Source: Aquabacterium sp. (GTDB taxonomy: Bacteria > Pseudomonadota > Gammaproteobacteria > Burkholderiales > Burkholderiaceae_C). From it: a stretch of 64,000 bases of DNA. Both the position numbers and the translations under genes were made by a program. The stretch's first letter is position 1, and each line of letters opens with the position of its first letter. Shown here one piece after another: positions 7,347 through 18,837 of the stretch. Where the stretch lies: positions 124,001-188,000 of the forward strand of contig JAURXM010000132.1 of the NCBI GenBank assembly GCA_030654395.1, written 5' to 3'. The notes under the pieces are model-generated. The model was not told where the DNA came from. It was given only the letters and a program-made list of their open reading frames with translations, and did no database searches.

Positions 7347-9686
7347 TCAAGTCGTGATGAGCGGCAGGGTGACCGTGACCTCTGTGCCGACGCCGTAGTT
7401 GCTCTCGATGGTCAGTTGGCCACCATGGAGCTCGATAATTTCTTTGACGATGCTCATGCCCAGGCCTGTTCCGGGGATCGCGCCAGAGGTATCCGCACGG
7501 TAAAAGCGCTCGGTCATGTGAGACAGTTGATCGGGCGTCATGCCGATGCCGTGGTCTTTGAACGCCATGCAGATGCGCAAGTTGGATGGGGTCGCATGGG
7601 CATCCTCATCTGCAGGGATGTATATACGCAGCGCGACAGGCCCGCCATTTGGTGAATATTTGTAGGCGTTGGACAGCAGGTTGCGGATCACTTGTAGCAG
7701 CTTGCTGCGGTCTGCATTGACCGTGTCCATATCGGCGAGTAAGGTCAGATCGGGCGGTGTGCGCCCGTCGGGTTGCTGGAAGTCCTGTATGGCCTCATGG
7801 ATCAAATCTTTGAGCGACAGGGCTTCGATGTCGAAGTCTTTGCCGCGACGCGCTTCGATGCGTGACAGATCAAGCAGCTCGTTGAGGATCGTGATCATCG
7901 CCGTGCTTTGGCGGTGGATGCGTTCGAGCATGGACTTTTGCTTGTCTGGGCTCAGCTCACGCGTCATCATCAACTCGGTGAAGCCAAAGACGCTGGTGAT
8001 CGGGGTGCGTAATTCGTGCGCAGCGGTCGACAAAAACTCGCTCTTCATTTGCTCAACTTCTACTTCGTAAGTCACGTCTTTGACGTGCAGCACTTGCGAG
8101 ATCGAGCCGCTTGCAGCGGTGTGGGCGGCCAACTCCAAAACGCGGCGTGCAGGGCGGCTCACGTCAATCTTTTGTTTGTGCCCGCGTAAGGCTGAAAAGC
8201 TCAGCGCTTGATGTTGGGGTGAGGCCTCTTTGAGCATCAAGGGCAGCAACACGTTTTCATGCAAGCCCAATGCTGAAGCTGAAGACACGCCCGTCAACTT
8301 GGTGAACGCAGGGCTCACGTAGTGCACCTTGTGCCGCGCATCGAATGAGACAAAGCCATCAGGGCTTAAGGCGAAGATGGCAGCGAGTTGATCGCCGCGT
8401 TCACGCAGTTTGTCGGTCAGGTCGGAGGTCATTTTGACCAGTGCTTCGATGTCCATGACGTCGGCGTGCTGGTCGGTGCTGGATGCGCTGTCGTCGGCAA
8501 AGTTCTCTAGCAGTAGGTGGATGGACTGCATGGCTTGCTCGCGTGCTTGTAGCTCAGATCGCAAACGGTCTTCCAAGCCTTGCGCCACGCTGACATCGCG
8601 AAAGGCCATGACCCAGCCGACTTGCTCATCTTGCGTCCCGATGGGGGAGCGGTTCAGGTCGAGCACGGTTTCTGTGCCGCCCGAGTTGCGCAGTTTGATG
8701 CGGGTTTGCCACGCGCCAGACGCTGGCATCGCATCAAGCAAGCCTGGCAGCACGCCTTGGATGGTCTTGCCTAGTAGCTGTGCAGGCGTTTTGCCCAGCA
8801 TGCGCGCCAGCACCGGATTGGTCAGCACAATGTGACCTTGCGCATTGACCGTGGCCACGCCGTCGGCAATGGCAGACAAGGTGACCGCAGCTTGTTCGCG
8901 CTCAAGTTGCAGCGATGTGGCCGCTTGGTTGAGTACCTCAAATGTTTTGCGGAACTCCAGCGGCGCGTCCGGGGCCAGCATCTGAGTCAAATCGCCGCCT
9001 GATACCTTCATCTGCTCGCCGAATTGGCGGATGCGGTTCAGGTTACCCAACCAATACCTGAGAGGGAACCACACCAGGAGGCATCCGGCCAACAGCGCAG
9101 ACACGGTCATGCCCGAGGCTGCTAGCGCTTGCGACCAGAGTTCATCGGCAACGACATGGGTGTCGAACTGCAGCCTCAAGATGCCATAGTCTTTGCCGCC
9201 TAAGTTGACGGGCATGTTGACATCCACCAGTTCAGCAGCGATGGTGTTGGCTAGGCGGTCTGGCGCAGTGTGTTTTTTCCCGTCATTTTTTTGACGGTCG
9301 ATGCGTGCACCCTTGATGTCGATGAACATGGCCCCGCTCAAGGCCGGGTGCTGCACTGTCTTTTCAAGAATGCGGCCAATGGTGTCGTAGTCACCAATGA
9401 CGGCTGACTCGGCCGATGTCGGCCCCAGCAGGCTCAAAAACGTGGCGGCGGTGTCTTGGGCGTTGTTGAGGCTGACTTTGTAGGTGTGTGTGGCCCATAG
9501 GCTCAAGCCCGCGCCAGATAGCAGCAGAATCGCCACTGAATAGAGCAGGAAGACCCGCGCTATCAGCGTCTGTGGCAGCAGCTTGCTGGAAATGGACAAG
9601 GCAGACCTTAGCTGATCAGCGAAGTTGGCTTGGTGCTGTTTGGTAGAAGCGGCGGTAAGGGGCGTACTCGCTGCCATCTGAGGCAA
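7347..9686 (-). CDS. Membrane sensor histidine kinase with two PAS domains
   Basis: A 779-residue hybrid-free histidine kinase. TM1 is at about residues 42-65, a periplasmic sensor segment at 66-180, TM2 at about 186-210 and a HAMP-like linker to about 262. PAS domains lie at about 265-370 and 430-540. The dimerisation/phosphoacceptor box FLSTAAHELRTP places the phospho-histidine at H557. The ATPase has the N box around N673, the G1 box DHGIGM at 711-716 and the G2 box GTGLGMSI at 739-746. All catalytic boxes look intact. No response regulator is encoded nearby. The first 71 bases overlap the end of the PhnD-type binding protein gene, a strong hint that the two proteins work together. An internal non-ATG start would shorten the overlap, since the first 40 residues carry no recognisable domain. 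Confidence 0.9.
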   Translation of the reverse strand: MPQMAASTPLTAASTKQHQANFADQLRSALSISSKLLPQTLIARVFLLYSVAILLLSGAGLSLWATHTYKVSLNNAQDTAATFLSLLGPTSAESAVIGDYDTIGRILEKTVQHPALSGAMFIDIKGARIDRQKNDGKKHTAPDRLANTIAAELVDVNMPVNLGGKDYGILRLQFDTHVVADELWSQALAASGMTVSALLAGCLLVWFPLRYWLGNLNRIRQFGEQMKVSGGDLTQMLAPDAPLEFRKTFEVLNQAATSLQLEREQAAVTLSAIADGVATVNAQGHIVLTNPVLARMLGKTPAQLLGKTIQGVLPGLLDAMPASGAWQTRIKLRNSGGTETVLDLNRSPIGTQDEQVGWVMAFRDVSVAQGLEDRLRSELQAREQAMQSIHLLLENFADDSASSTDQHADVMDIEALVKMTSDLTDKLRERGDQLAAIFALSPDGFVSFDARHKVHYVSPAFTKLTGVSSASALGLHENVLLPLMLKEASPQHQALSFSALRGHKQKIDVSRPARRVLELAAHTAASGSISQVLHVKDVTYEVEVEQMKSEFLSTAAHELRTPITSVFGFTELMMTRELSPDKQKSMLERIHRQSTAMITILNELLDLSRIEARRGKDFDIEALSLKDLIHEAIQDFQQPDGRTPPDLTLLADMDTVNADRSKLLQVIRNLLSNAYKYSPNGGPVALRIYIPADEDAHATPSNLRICMAFKDHGIGMTPDQLSHMTERFYRADTSGAIPGTGLGMSIVKEIIELHGGQLTIESNYGVGTEVTVTLPLITT

Positions 9687-10491
9687 TGAAGTAGGCCTCG
9701 GCGCTCAGGCCGATGTGCTTGGATACCTCAATCAAAATTTGTCGACCCTTTGGATCGGCGTGCATGCCTATGAATGCCTTGGCTACGGCTTGCATATCCT
9801 TATCAGGGACGCGAGACGAGGCCATCAAGGCCAGATCATGAAGCGGCTCTGAGTTCCATAACACGCGGAATTTTTTATCCTCACGGCGGGCGTAGGCTTC
9901 TGCTAACTGTGAGTTAGCGCCTGATGCCTGTGTTTTGCCGCTGAACATCTGGGCGAATGCGCCATCCATGTTGCCGCCAAACACGACTTTGACGTTGATG
10001 TGTTTGTTCAGCAGTTGGGCATAGGGAAACTTATACGCCACTGTGGCCTCAGGCCCAGCGAAGCTCACATCTTTGCCCTCAAGCTGGGCGATGTCGGTGA
10101 TGGGTGAGTCAGCGGGCACCACGATTTGGCTGTACAGCGGGGGGGTTTGGCGTCGGCCAAACACCTTCCAGCCCAGCTTTTCACGCTCAGGGCTGAACAG
10201 GTGGTTTGAGAAAACGAAATCAACTTCTTGTGCCAACACATAGCTGGTGGTGTCTGCGGATGTGCGGCCAATTTTCAGGGTCAGCGGCACACCGCTTTTC
10301 TCTGACACGTAGGCCACAATGGGGTTCCAGTACTCTGCTGCCAACGAGATATTGGCTTGGTTGACTGGTGAGAATTTGTAGCCCTGCGGGTCTGCCGCGT
10401 GTGCGCCGGACAGCGGTAGGGCCAAGCTGGCCGACAAACAAACCCCAGCCAAGTGGCGTAGCCAGCTGACCTTGCGCGCAAGTGAGTGCAT
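9616..10491 (-). CDS. PhnD-type periplasmic substrate-binding protein
   Basis: A 291-residue protein with a clear signal peptide (basic MHSLARK start, hydrophobic core, cleavage near SGAHA-ADPQ). A type II periplasmic binding fold of the phosphate/phosphonate (PhnD) class follows, with GYKFSPVNQ, VDFVFSNHLF, LEGKDVSFAGPEATVAY and ANSQLAEAYARR. I chose ATG 10491 because the signal peptide begins there; the longer frame adds 36 residues lacking signal character. No ABC permease or ATPase gene is adjacent. It is followed, with a 71-base overlap, by a membrane histidine kinase. PhnD-class proteins can act as ligand receptors for kinases (AioX with AioS in arsenite sensing is the known example), so a sensing role is more likely than transport. 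I see no Cys in the mature part, which argues against arsenite binding as in AioX. Confidence 0.83.
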   Translation of the reverse strand: MHSLARKVSWLRHLAGVCLSASLALPLSGAHAADPQGYKFSPVNQANISLAAEYWNPIVAYVSEKSGVPLTLKIGRTSADTTSYVLAQEVDFVFSNHLFSPEREKLGWKVFGRRQTPPLYSQIVVPADSPITDIAQLEGKDVSFAGPEATVAYKFPYAQLLNKHINVKVVFGGNMDGAFAQMFSGKTQASGANSQLAEAYARREDKKFRVLWNSEPLHDLALMASSRVPDKDMQAVAKAFIGMHADPKGRQILIEVSKHIGLSAEAYFIASDGSEYAPYRRFYQTAPSQLR

Positions 10492-10571
10492 GTTCAATCC
10501 CCATAGTTGTGTGGAGATTTTGCTCAAATCAGCTGTATGGGTATCGCCTGAGATACGCGCCGTTGGGGCCC

Positions 10572-12347
10572 TTAATCTGGTGTGGCGATGCGCCGCCACG
10601 CCGCCCGCCCGACCATGCGCAGTTGGTTGCCGACGGTCATGCGGCCCAGGTTGGTTTTCAAGATACCTTGTGTGAAACGTGTTTGCTTGCTGTAGTCAAT
10701 GTGGACATCCACGATGACGGGTTGGCCCTGTTGCCCAAGGCCTTGTGCCTGCGCAATCACGGCGTGGATGTCATCGTCGGTGCTCAGGCGCAGGTAACGC
10801 GCACCCACTGCGTCGGCAATGCCCTTGATGCGGATTTCAGGCAAGACGGTGCAGGCCTTGCGGTTGTAGGGCAGTTGCTGGGCTTGTGAGATTTGCGACA
10901 ATTCACCGTCGTTGAAGACATAAAAGACGACCCCCAAGCGGTGCTCCGCCGCTGTGATGATCTCCAGGCCGGTCATCAAAAAGGCGCCATCACCGACGAT
11001 GCCCACCACGGCCTGTTGTGGGTGGGTCAGTTTGACGCCGATGGCCGCTGGCACGCAGTAACCCATGCAGTTGAAGTCGGTCGGGGTGATGAGGTGGCGG
11101 CTGCGACGGGATTCGAACAGTTCGGCCACCAAAAACGTGTGGTTGCCGTCATCGGTGACCATGTACGCGTCATCAGGCAGGTGTTGGCGCAAGGCTTGAA
11201 GGAATCGGGCCGGGTTGACGCGTTGGCCGCTGTCATGTTGCAGCCATTCGCGCTGGTAGCGTTGCTTGTCGCTGGCAATGTGGGCGCGAAGTACCTCGCC
11301 TCTGCTTTGAATCTGTTCCGCGCGTGCGGTCTGCTCGCTTGCCAATGTTTGCAATTCACCGAGCAAGCCTTGCAGCACCGCACGTGCATCGCCCTCTATG
11401 GTCAGCGCGGCTGGGTAGTTGGCATGGAAGACGGCGGGGTTGATGTCGGTATGGATGAGCTGCCACGTGGGTTTGATGCCAAAGCTGCCCGTGGCGATTT
11501 CACCAAAACGGGTGCCCACGGCCAAGAGCACATCGCAGTCTGCAAACGCGTTTTCTGCGGCTGGAACCGCCGCAGGCCCGATGCCCATGCCGGTGTGCAA
11601 GGGGTGTGTCGCCGGAAAGACGCTGATGCCTTGTAGGGTCGTGGCCGCTGGTGCTTGAAGGATGTCGGCCAGCTGCAAGCTCAAGTCGGTGGCATGGGCG
11701 GCGCCCCAGCCCAGAAAGATGCCGGGTCTTTTGGCCTGCCACAGCATCACGGCGGCGTCACGCAAGGGGGCATCGATACCCGGTGATGTGATCAAGGTCG
11801 GTGGCGCGGGGCGCACGAAGCGGGGCAACTCACTGATCTCGCCGGGGAAGAGTTGCAGGTTCACGGGGATCTCGATGAACACGGGCCCTGGCTCGCCGCT
11901 GTTGGCGATGCGCCAGGCCTCAAACAAAGTCGGCACGATTTGCGCGTGTTCGGTGACCCGCCAAGCGCCTTTGGTGATGGGCTTGACCATGGCGATCTGG
12001 TCCATCTCATGCAGCTGGTATGTGTAGCCGGTATCGGTGCGCGTGCCACCTGATATCACCAGCATGGGGATGCCAGCCAAGAAGGCCTCACCGATGCCGG
12101 GCATGGCCATCGCGGCGCCTGCAGCTGGGACGATCAGCATGGCGCCGTTGTCGTCGGTGGTGCGGCTCACGGCATCGGCCATGAAGGCGCCGCAGCACTC
12201 GTGTGTGACGCGGATGGGCGTCACGCTGCGTGAGCTGGCCAGTTGGTCGTAGGTCTCGGTGTTGTGCACGCCGGGAATGCCAAAGGTGTAGCGGATACCC
12301 ATCTGCTCAAGGGCATAGCGAACGAGTTCTGCGCCAGTTTTCTTCAT
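10572..12347 (-). CDS. Second acetolactate synthase-like ThDP-dependent enzyme
   Basis: A 591-residue ThDP enzyme: Pyr domain with YTFGIPGVHNTETYD and the catalytic glutamate in VTHECCGAFMADAVSR, a central domain, and a PP domain with the motif GDGAFLMTGLEIITA ending in FNDGELSQIS. It is clearly diverged from the ThDP enzyme at 2827-4674, for example CCG in place of TGA after the glutamate, so the two are not a recent duplication. Its start overlaps the stop of the upstream flavoprotein gene by four bases (12344-12347), implying co-translation and probably a shared pathway. Candidate reactions from the family are decarboxylation or carboligation of a 2-oxoacid, or (as in oxalyl-CoA decarboxylase and sulfoacetaldehyde acetyltransferase relatives) a related C-C cleavage. 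The substrate is not deducible. Confidence 0.83.
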   Translation of the reverse strand: MKKTGAELVRYALEQMGIRYTFGIPGVHNTETYDQLASSRSVTPIRVTHECCGAFMADAVSRTTDDNGAMLIVPAAGAAMAMPGIGEAFLAGIPMLVISGGTRTDTGYTYQLHEMDQIAMVKPITKGAWRVTEHAQIVPTLFEAWRIANSGEPGPVFIEIPVNLQLFPGEISELPRFVRPAPPTLITSPGIDAPLRDAAVMLWQAKRPGIFLGWGAAHATDLSLQLADILQAPAATTLQGISVFPATHPLHTGMGIGPAAVPAAENAFADCDVLLAVGTRFGEIATGSFGIKPTWQLIHTDINPAVFHANYPAALTIEGDARAVLQGLLGELQTLASEQTARAEQIQSRGEVLRAHIASDKQRYQREWLQHDSGQRVNPARFLQALRQHLPDDAYMVTDDGNHTFLVAELFESRRSRHLITPTDFNCMGYCVPAAIGVKLTHPQQAVVGIVGDGAFLMTGLEIITAAEHRLGVVFYVFNDGELSQISQAQQLPYNRKACTVLPEIRIKGIADAVGARYLRLSTDDDIHAVIAQAQGLGQQGQPVIVDVHIDYSKQTRFTQGILKTNLGRMTVGNQLRMVGRAAWRRIATPD

Positions 12348-13999
12348 GGTGTGTCCTGATTTTGACCGGTTAAATGGCGTGCTGCGGCATGGGCCGTGAG
12401 GATGCAGCCTGACAAAAATGTCCCTTCGAGCGACTTGCGGCCATTGGCGCCGCCGCCGCCAAAGCCTGCTGCTTCACCGACGGCATACAGGCCGATCATG
12501 GGTTCACCAGCGCTGTCCAATACGCGGCTGTGCAGATCAGTCTGGATGCCGCCCATGGATTTGCGCGTCAACAACTGGCATCTTATGGCCATCAAGGGGC
12601 CTGCATGCGGGTCTAGTATGGCGTGGTAGCGGCAGGTTCTGATGCGGTCACCGGGCCAGTGGCGCATGTGCTCGATGCGCCGCAACTGGTCGTCGTTGTG
12701 CAGACGTGGGCCGCGTGCAATCTGATCGTCATAAGGTTGGATTTGTTCGCGCAGTGTGCTGGCCTGGATGCGCTGGTCTCCGTTGATCGCGTTCATGCGT
12801 TGTGCCAGTTCAGCGAGGTCACGGCCCTCAACCACGTCTGGGCATTGCGTGAGCAACTCATCAACCAGTGCGTGGTTGCCTCTGAGCATTTGCCACAGCA
12901 GCGCCAAAGGGCGCCTGTCGCGGATGTGCTGGTTGTGCTCGGCACCGGATGCGGCCAGCTCCCGCGTGGCAATGCGGCGGTTGAGGATTTGCCAAGTCCA
13001 CGGCCATTGCGCGCGCGCGATCTGCGCCACCATCTCGTGGGTGTCGAAGCCGGTCACAAAGGGGACAGGGCCGATGCGCTGCCCATCTGGGTCAAGCCAC
13101 AGGGCTGATTTAGCGGGGATGAGGCTCAGGCCGTGCCCTGCGAAGTGCGGCCTAGGGTGCCTGACGCCCGCCGCGTAGTTCCACATTTGATCCAAGTGAG
13201 TGACCTTGCCGCCCAGTGTGTGGACAGCGTCGTGCAGCAGACCATCGGCTGTCGGGTGTGAGCCATTGAGCAGTTCTGTGGGCGCGCGGCCCCAAGCGCT
13301 GGGCCAGTTTTGGCGCACGCGGTTCAGGTCGCCCGTGATGCCACCTGTGGCCACGATCACCGCATCGGCTTGCAACTCGAAGGGGGCTTGCGTGTCCTCG
13401 TTGACACCACCGCACCCGGTGATGCGCGAACCTCTGCGTGTCAGCGCGTTGACTTTGTGGCGTGTCAGGATCGTCAGGCGTTTGCGTTGGGGGTGCGCTT
13501 GCAGCGTCTTGAGCAGCACCTGCATCATGTGGCGTGAGGTGCCCCACAGCACGTGATAGCGGGGCAGGGTGTTGCCACGTGTCATCCAACCGCGTTCAAC
13601 CCATTGCACAGCAGGGATGAAGTGGATGCCCTTGTCTCGCAGCCATTCATAGACCTCGGGCACGCAACGGTTGACGTAGTGCTCGGCCCAACGACGCGGC
13701 CAGGTGTCTTCAGGGCCAAAGTCAGCAAAACCAAGCCAGTCGGCCAAGGCGATGTCGGCACTGTCGTGGATGCCATTCAGGCGTTGCAGTGGTGTGTTGA
13801 CCAAGGCCATGCCGCCAAAGGCATGCAAGCCGAGTCCACCGAGTTGGTCTTCGTTGCACCGGTCCAGCAGGTGCACCTTGTGGCCTTGATCAAGCAGGCC
13901 CAGCGTGGCCGTCAAGCCTGCCAAGCCGGCGCCGATGACGATGATGCTGTTGGACGTAGATTGACTGGACACGGCGTTCACGCATGGTGGGATGTGCAC
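12344..13999 (-). CDS. FAD-dependent dehydrogenase, fumarate reductase/ketosteroid dehydrogenase type
   Basis: A 551-residue FAD flavoprotein. The N-terminal dinucleotide motif is IIVIGAGLAGLTATLGLLDQG with the acidic residue in HLLDRCNED. A second FAD-contacting strand is AVIVATGGITGDL, and the C-terminal FAD motif is GLYAVGEAAGFGGGGANG, with a long run of Gly. This layout matches the FAD_binding_2 family (fumarate reductase flavoprotein, 3-ketosteroid-delta-1-dehydrogenase and the FAD-binding dehydrogenases related to them). No Tat or Sec signal is evident. It heads the minus-strand run flavoprotein, ThDP enzyme, binding protein, kinase, KAS III-like. The likely chemistry is alpha,beta-dehydrogenation or reduction of a carbonyl compound; the substrate is unknown. 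Confidence 0.8.
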   Translation of the reverse strand: MHIPPCVNAVSSQSTSNSIIVIGAGLAGLTATLGLLDQGHKVHLLDRCNEDQLGGLGLHAFGGMALVNTPLQRLNGIHDSADIALADWLGFADFGPEDTWPRRWAEHYVNRCVPEVYEWLRDKGIHFIPAVQWVERGWMTRGNTLPRYHVLWGTSRHMMQVLLKTLQAHPQRKRLTILTRHKVNALTRRGSRITGCGGVNEDTQAPFELQADAVIVATGGITGDLNRVRQNWPSAWGRAPTELLNGSHPTADGLLHDAVHTLGGKVTHLDQMWNYAAGVRHPRPHFAGHGLSLIPAKSALWLDPDGQRIGPVPFVTGFDTHEMVAQIARAQWPWTWQILNRRIATRELAASGAEHNQHIRDRRPLALLWQMLRGNHALVDELLTQCPDVVEGRDLAELAQRMNAINGDQRIQASTLREQIQPYDDQIARGPRLHNDDQLRRIEHMRHWPGDRIRTCRYHAILDPHAGPLMAIRCQLLTRKSMGGIQTDLHSRVLDSAGEPMIGLYAVGEAAGFGGGGANGRKSLEGTFLSGCILTAHAAARHLTGQNQDTP

Positions 14000-14083
14000 C
14001 AGTGTGGCCGGGGTGGTGGCGTTTGTTTGTCAGCGACGCGACAGGGCGTGGCCTCAGCGCTTGACCCAAGTCAATCAGCTCAG

Positions 14084-16780
<2,697 letters not shown>

Positions 16781-16827
16781 TCCTTCACGATCCTTTGTGA
16801 CTCTTTGCGACCTTTTAGGAGCCCATC

Positions 16828-17277
16828 ATGACGACGCATTCAAGTTCAGCTCTCAAGCCCGCAGCTGCGGCCTCTCTGGCGGTTTGGCACGAGATGGTGT
16901 CTGTCCAAGACATGGGCAAGTTGCCCACGATCTTGCATGACAACGCCACGTTTCGCTCACCCATGGCCTTCAAGCCCTATGTGAGCGCAGCAGCCGTCAA
17001 CCTGATCCTCAACACGGTGGCCAAAGTGTTCACCGCGTTTGAGTATCAGCGTCAGCTGGTGTCTGAGGATGGCTTGAGTGTGGTGCTGGAGTTCAGCGCC
17101 GCCGTGGGCGACAAATCGCTCAAAGGCATCGACATGATCCGCTTTGATGAAGAAGGCAAGATCGTTGACTTTGAAGTCATGGTGCGTCCCTTCAATGCTT
17201 TGCAGGCATTGGGTGCAGAGATGGGTGCACGGCTGGCGGCCTATTTGCCAGCCTACAAAGCCAACCACAACCAATGA
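16828..17277 (+). CDS. NTF2-like/SnoaL-fold protein
   Basis: A 149-residue protein with the size and layout of the NTF2/SnoaL-like cone fold: an N-terminal helix region (LAVWHEMVSVQDMGKLPTIL), the early strand pair HDNATFRSPMAFKPYV, and later strands SVVLEFSAAVG and IDFEVMVRPF-like segments ending in a helix. In this family the pocket can host an isomerase or hydrolase or simply bind a small hydrophobic ligand. AGGAG lies upstream at 16816-16820. It sits between fadH and the dienoyl-CoA isomerase, overlapping or nearly touching the latter, so a role with unsaturated acyl-CoA or a related lipid intermediate is a reasonable inference. No specific reaction can be assigned. Confidence 0.72.
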   Translation: MTTHSSSALKPAAAASLAVWHEMVSVQDMGKLPTILHDNATFRSPMAFKPYVSAAAVNLILNTVAKVFTAFEYQRQLVSEDGLSVVLEFSAAVGDKSLKGIDMIRFDEEGKIVDFEVMVRPFNALQALGAEMGARLAAYLPAYKANHNQ

Positions 17278-17285
17278 GGTCGGAC

Positions 17286-18101
17286 ATGAACTTCGATACC
17301 GTCAGCGTCACGCTGGACCAGCACATTGCCACGGTTCGTTTGAACCGCCCTGAAAAGGCCAACGCCATGAATTTGGCGATGTGGCATGACATCCGCAAAG
17401 CCTTCACATGGGTCGATGAGACCGCTGAGGCGCGCGTGGCCATCATTGAAGGTGAAGGCAAACACTTCACATCAGGCATTGACTTGCAGATGATGATGGG
17501 CCTGTTGCCATCGATCAAAAACGACTGCGATGGCCGCACACGCGAGAACCTGCGTCGTTTGATTTTGGACTTGCAAGACACGCTGACCAGCATCGACCGC
17601 TGCCGCAAACCCGTGTTGGCTGCCATCCATGGTGCCTGCGTGGGCGGTGGCATGGACTTGATCAGTTGCACTGACATGCGCTATTGCTCAGCCGATGCTT
17701 ACTTCTCGATCAAAGAGATCGACATCGGCATGACGGCCGACGTGGGCACGCTGCAGCGCTTGCCTAAGTTGCTGGGTAACCAAGGCATCGTGCGCGAGTT
17801 GGCCTACACAGGCCGCAAGGTCGATGCCACTGAGGCGCGTGAGATCGGTCTGGTCAACAAGGTCTATGACTCACGTGAAGCCTTGCAAGCCGGGGTGCGT
17901 GAACTGGCGGCCAACATCGCATCCAAGTCACCCCTGTCTATCCGCGGCACCAAAGAGATGCTGAACTACAGCCGCGACCACTCTGTGGCGGATGGCCTGA
18001 ACTACATCGCCACTTGGAATGCAGCCATGCTCATGTCCAACGACTTGACGGCGGCGATGATGGCGGGCATGAGCAAACAAACGCCTGAGTTCAAAGACTG
18101 A
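17286..18101 (+). CDS. Delta3,5-Delta2,4-dienoyl-CoA isomerase-like enoyl-CoA hydratase family enzyme
   Basis: A 271-residue crotonase-fold enzyme. The oxyanion-hole segments are KHFTSGIDLQMM and HGACVGGGMDLI. Most telling is SIKEIDIGMTADVGTLQRLP, nearly the same as in mammalian ECH1. With this start, D124, E144 and D152 occupy the positions of rat ECH1 Asp176, Glu196 and Asp204 with identical spacing (20 and 8). ECH1 moves conjugated double bonds in 3,5-dienoyl-CoA to 2,4-dienoyl-CoA, the substrate of FadH, so the operon makes biochemical sense for odd-position double bonds. I prefer ATG 17286, which has GAGG a few bases before it; ATG 17274 would overlap the previous stop by four bases and add MRSD. 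Plain enoyl-CoA hydratase is the alternative but lacks this acid triad. Confidence 0.85.
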   Translation: MNFDTVSVTLDQHIATVRLNRPEKANAMNLAMWHDIRKAFTWVDETAEARVAIIEGEGKHFTSGIDLQMMMGLLPSIKNDCDGRTRENLRRLILDLQDTLTSIDRCRKPVLAAIHGACVGGGMDLISCTDMRYCSADAYFSIKEIDIGMTADVGTLQRLPKLLGNQGIVRELAYTGRKVDATEAREIGLVNKVYDSREALQAGVRELAANIASKSPLSIRGTKEMLNYSRDHSVADGLNYIATWNAAMLMSNDLTAAMMAGMSKQTPEFKD

Positions 18102-18119
18102 TCTGGCTGGGGTGTCGGC

Positions 18120-18836
18120 ATGCGGTATTGGTTGACCACCCTCAGCTTGGCCCCGCTGCTCTGGCTTCAGGGACGTCGTGTGCGGCGTGTGACGCCCATC
18201 TTGCCCGAGCCACCCGGCGATCGGCAAGGTGTCAGCGGGCAGGGCCGGATACTGCGTTTGTTGATCTTGGGTGACTCGTCTGCTGCAGGTGTGGGCGCGG
18301 CGCACCAGAGCGAAGCGCTCAGTGGGCAGTTGGTGGCTGACTTGAGCCAAAGCTATCGGCTCCATTGGCGTTTGGCAGCGACGACTGGGCACAAGGTGCG
18401 GGATGTGTTGAGTCGGATTGAATCGACCGCAACAGAACCATTTGACATCATTGTCGTGGCGGTCGGGGCCAACGATGCCACCAGTGGCACCGGTGTGGCC
18501 AAGTGGTTGGGCATGCAGGCACAGGTCGTCCACACCCTGACATCGAAGTTCGGTGCGCGGCACATCCTGTTGTCTAGCCTGCCCCCTATGCACCGGTTCC
18601 CGGCTTTGCCTCAGCCTCTGCGGTGGTACATCGGCATGCGTGCCAAGCGATTGAACCGGGCCTTGACGGGTTTCGCGGCACAGCACGCGCCCTTGTGCGA
18701 GATGGCTGCGGCAGAGTTCCCGCTTGAGCCTCAATACATGGCATCAGACGGCTTCCACCCTGGGCCCTTGGCCTATCAGGTGTGGGCCAAACACGTGTCG
18801 CTGCTCATACAAAACAGATGGCCATTTGTGCCTTGA
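18120..18836 (+). CDS. SGNH/GDSL hydrolase family protein
   Basis: A 238-residue SGNH-fold esterase/lipase family protein. Block I is LLILGDSSAAGVG with the nucleophilic Ser, block III is VVAVGANDATSGT with the Asn, and block V is MASDGFHPGPLAY with the Asp and His. An N-terminal stretch (YWLTTLSLAPLLWLQ) looks like a signal peptide or anchor, so it may be exported. Substrates in the family include thioesters, lipids and acylated sugars. It lies 18 bases after the dienoyl-CoA isomerase and so probably shares the operon, which suggests release of fatty acids from an ester as its contribution. Its stop is one base from the stop of the convergent AraC gene. Confidence 0.83.
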   Translation: MRYWLTTLSLAPLLWLQGRRVRRVTPILPEPPGDRQGVSGQGRILRLLILGDSSAAGVGAAHQSEALSGQLVADLSQSYRLHWRLAATTGHKVRDVLSRIESTATEPFDIIVVAVGANDATSGTGVAKWLGMQAQVVHTLTSKFGARHILLSSLPPMHRFPALPQPLRWYIGMRAKRLNRALTGFAAQHAPLCEMAAAEFPLEPQYMASDGFHPGPLAYQVWAKHVSLLIQNRWPFVP

Positions 18837-18837
18837 G

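Noticed and set aside
9616..10491. Part of a phosphonate ABC importer
   Set aside because: No permease or ATPase gene is present on either side; the overlap with a kinase gene points to sensing instead.
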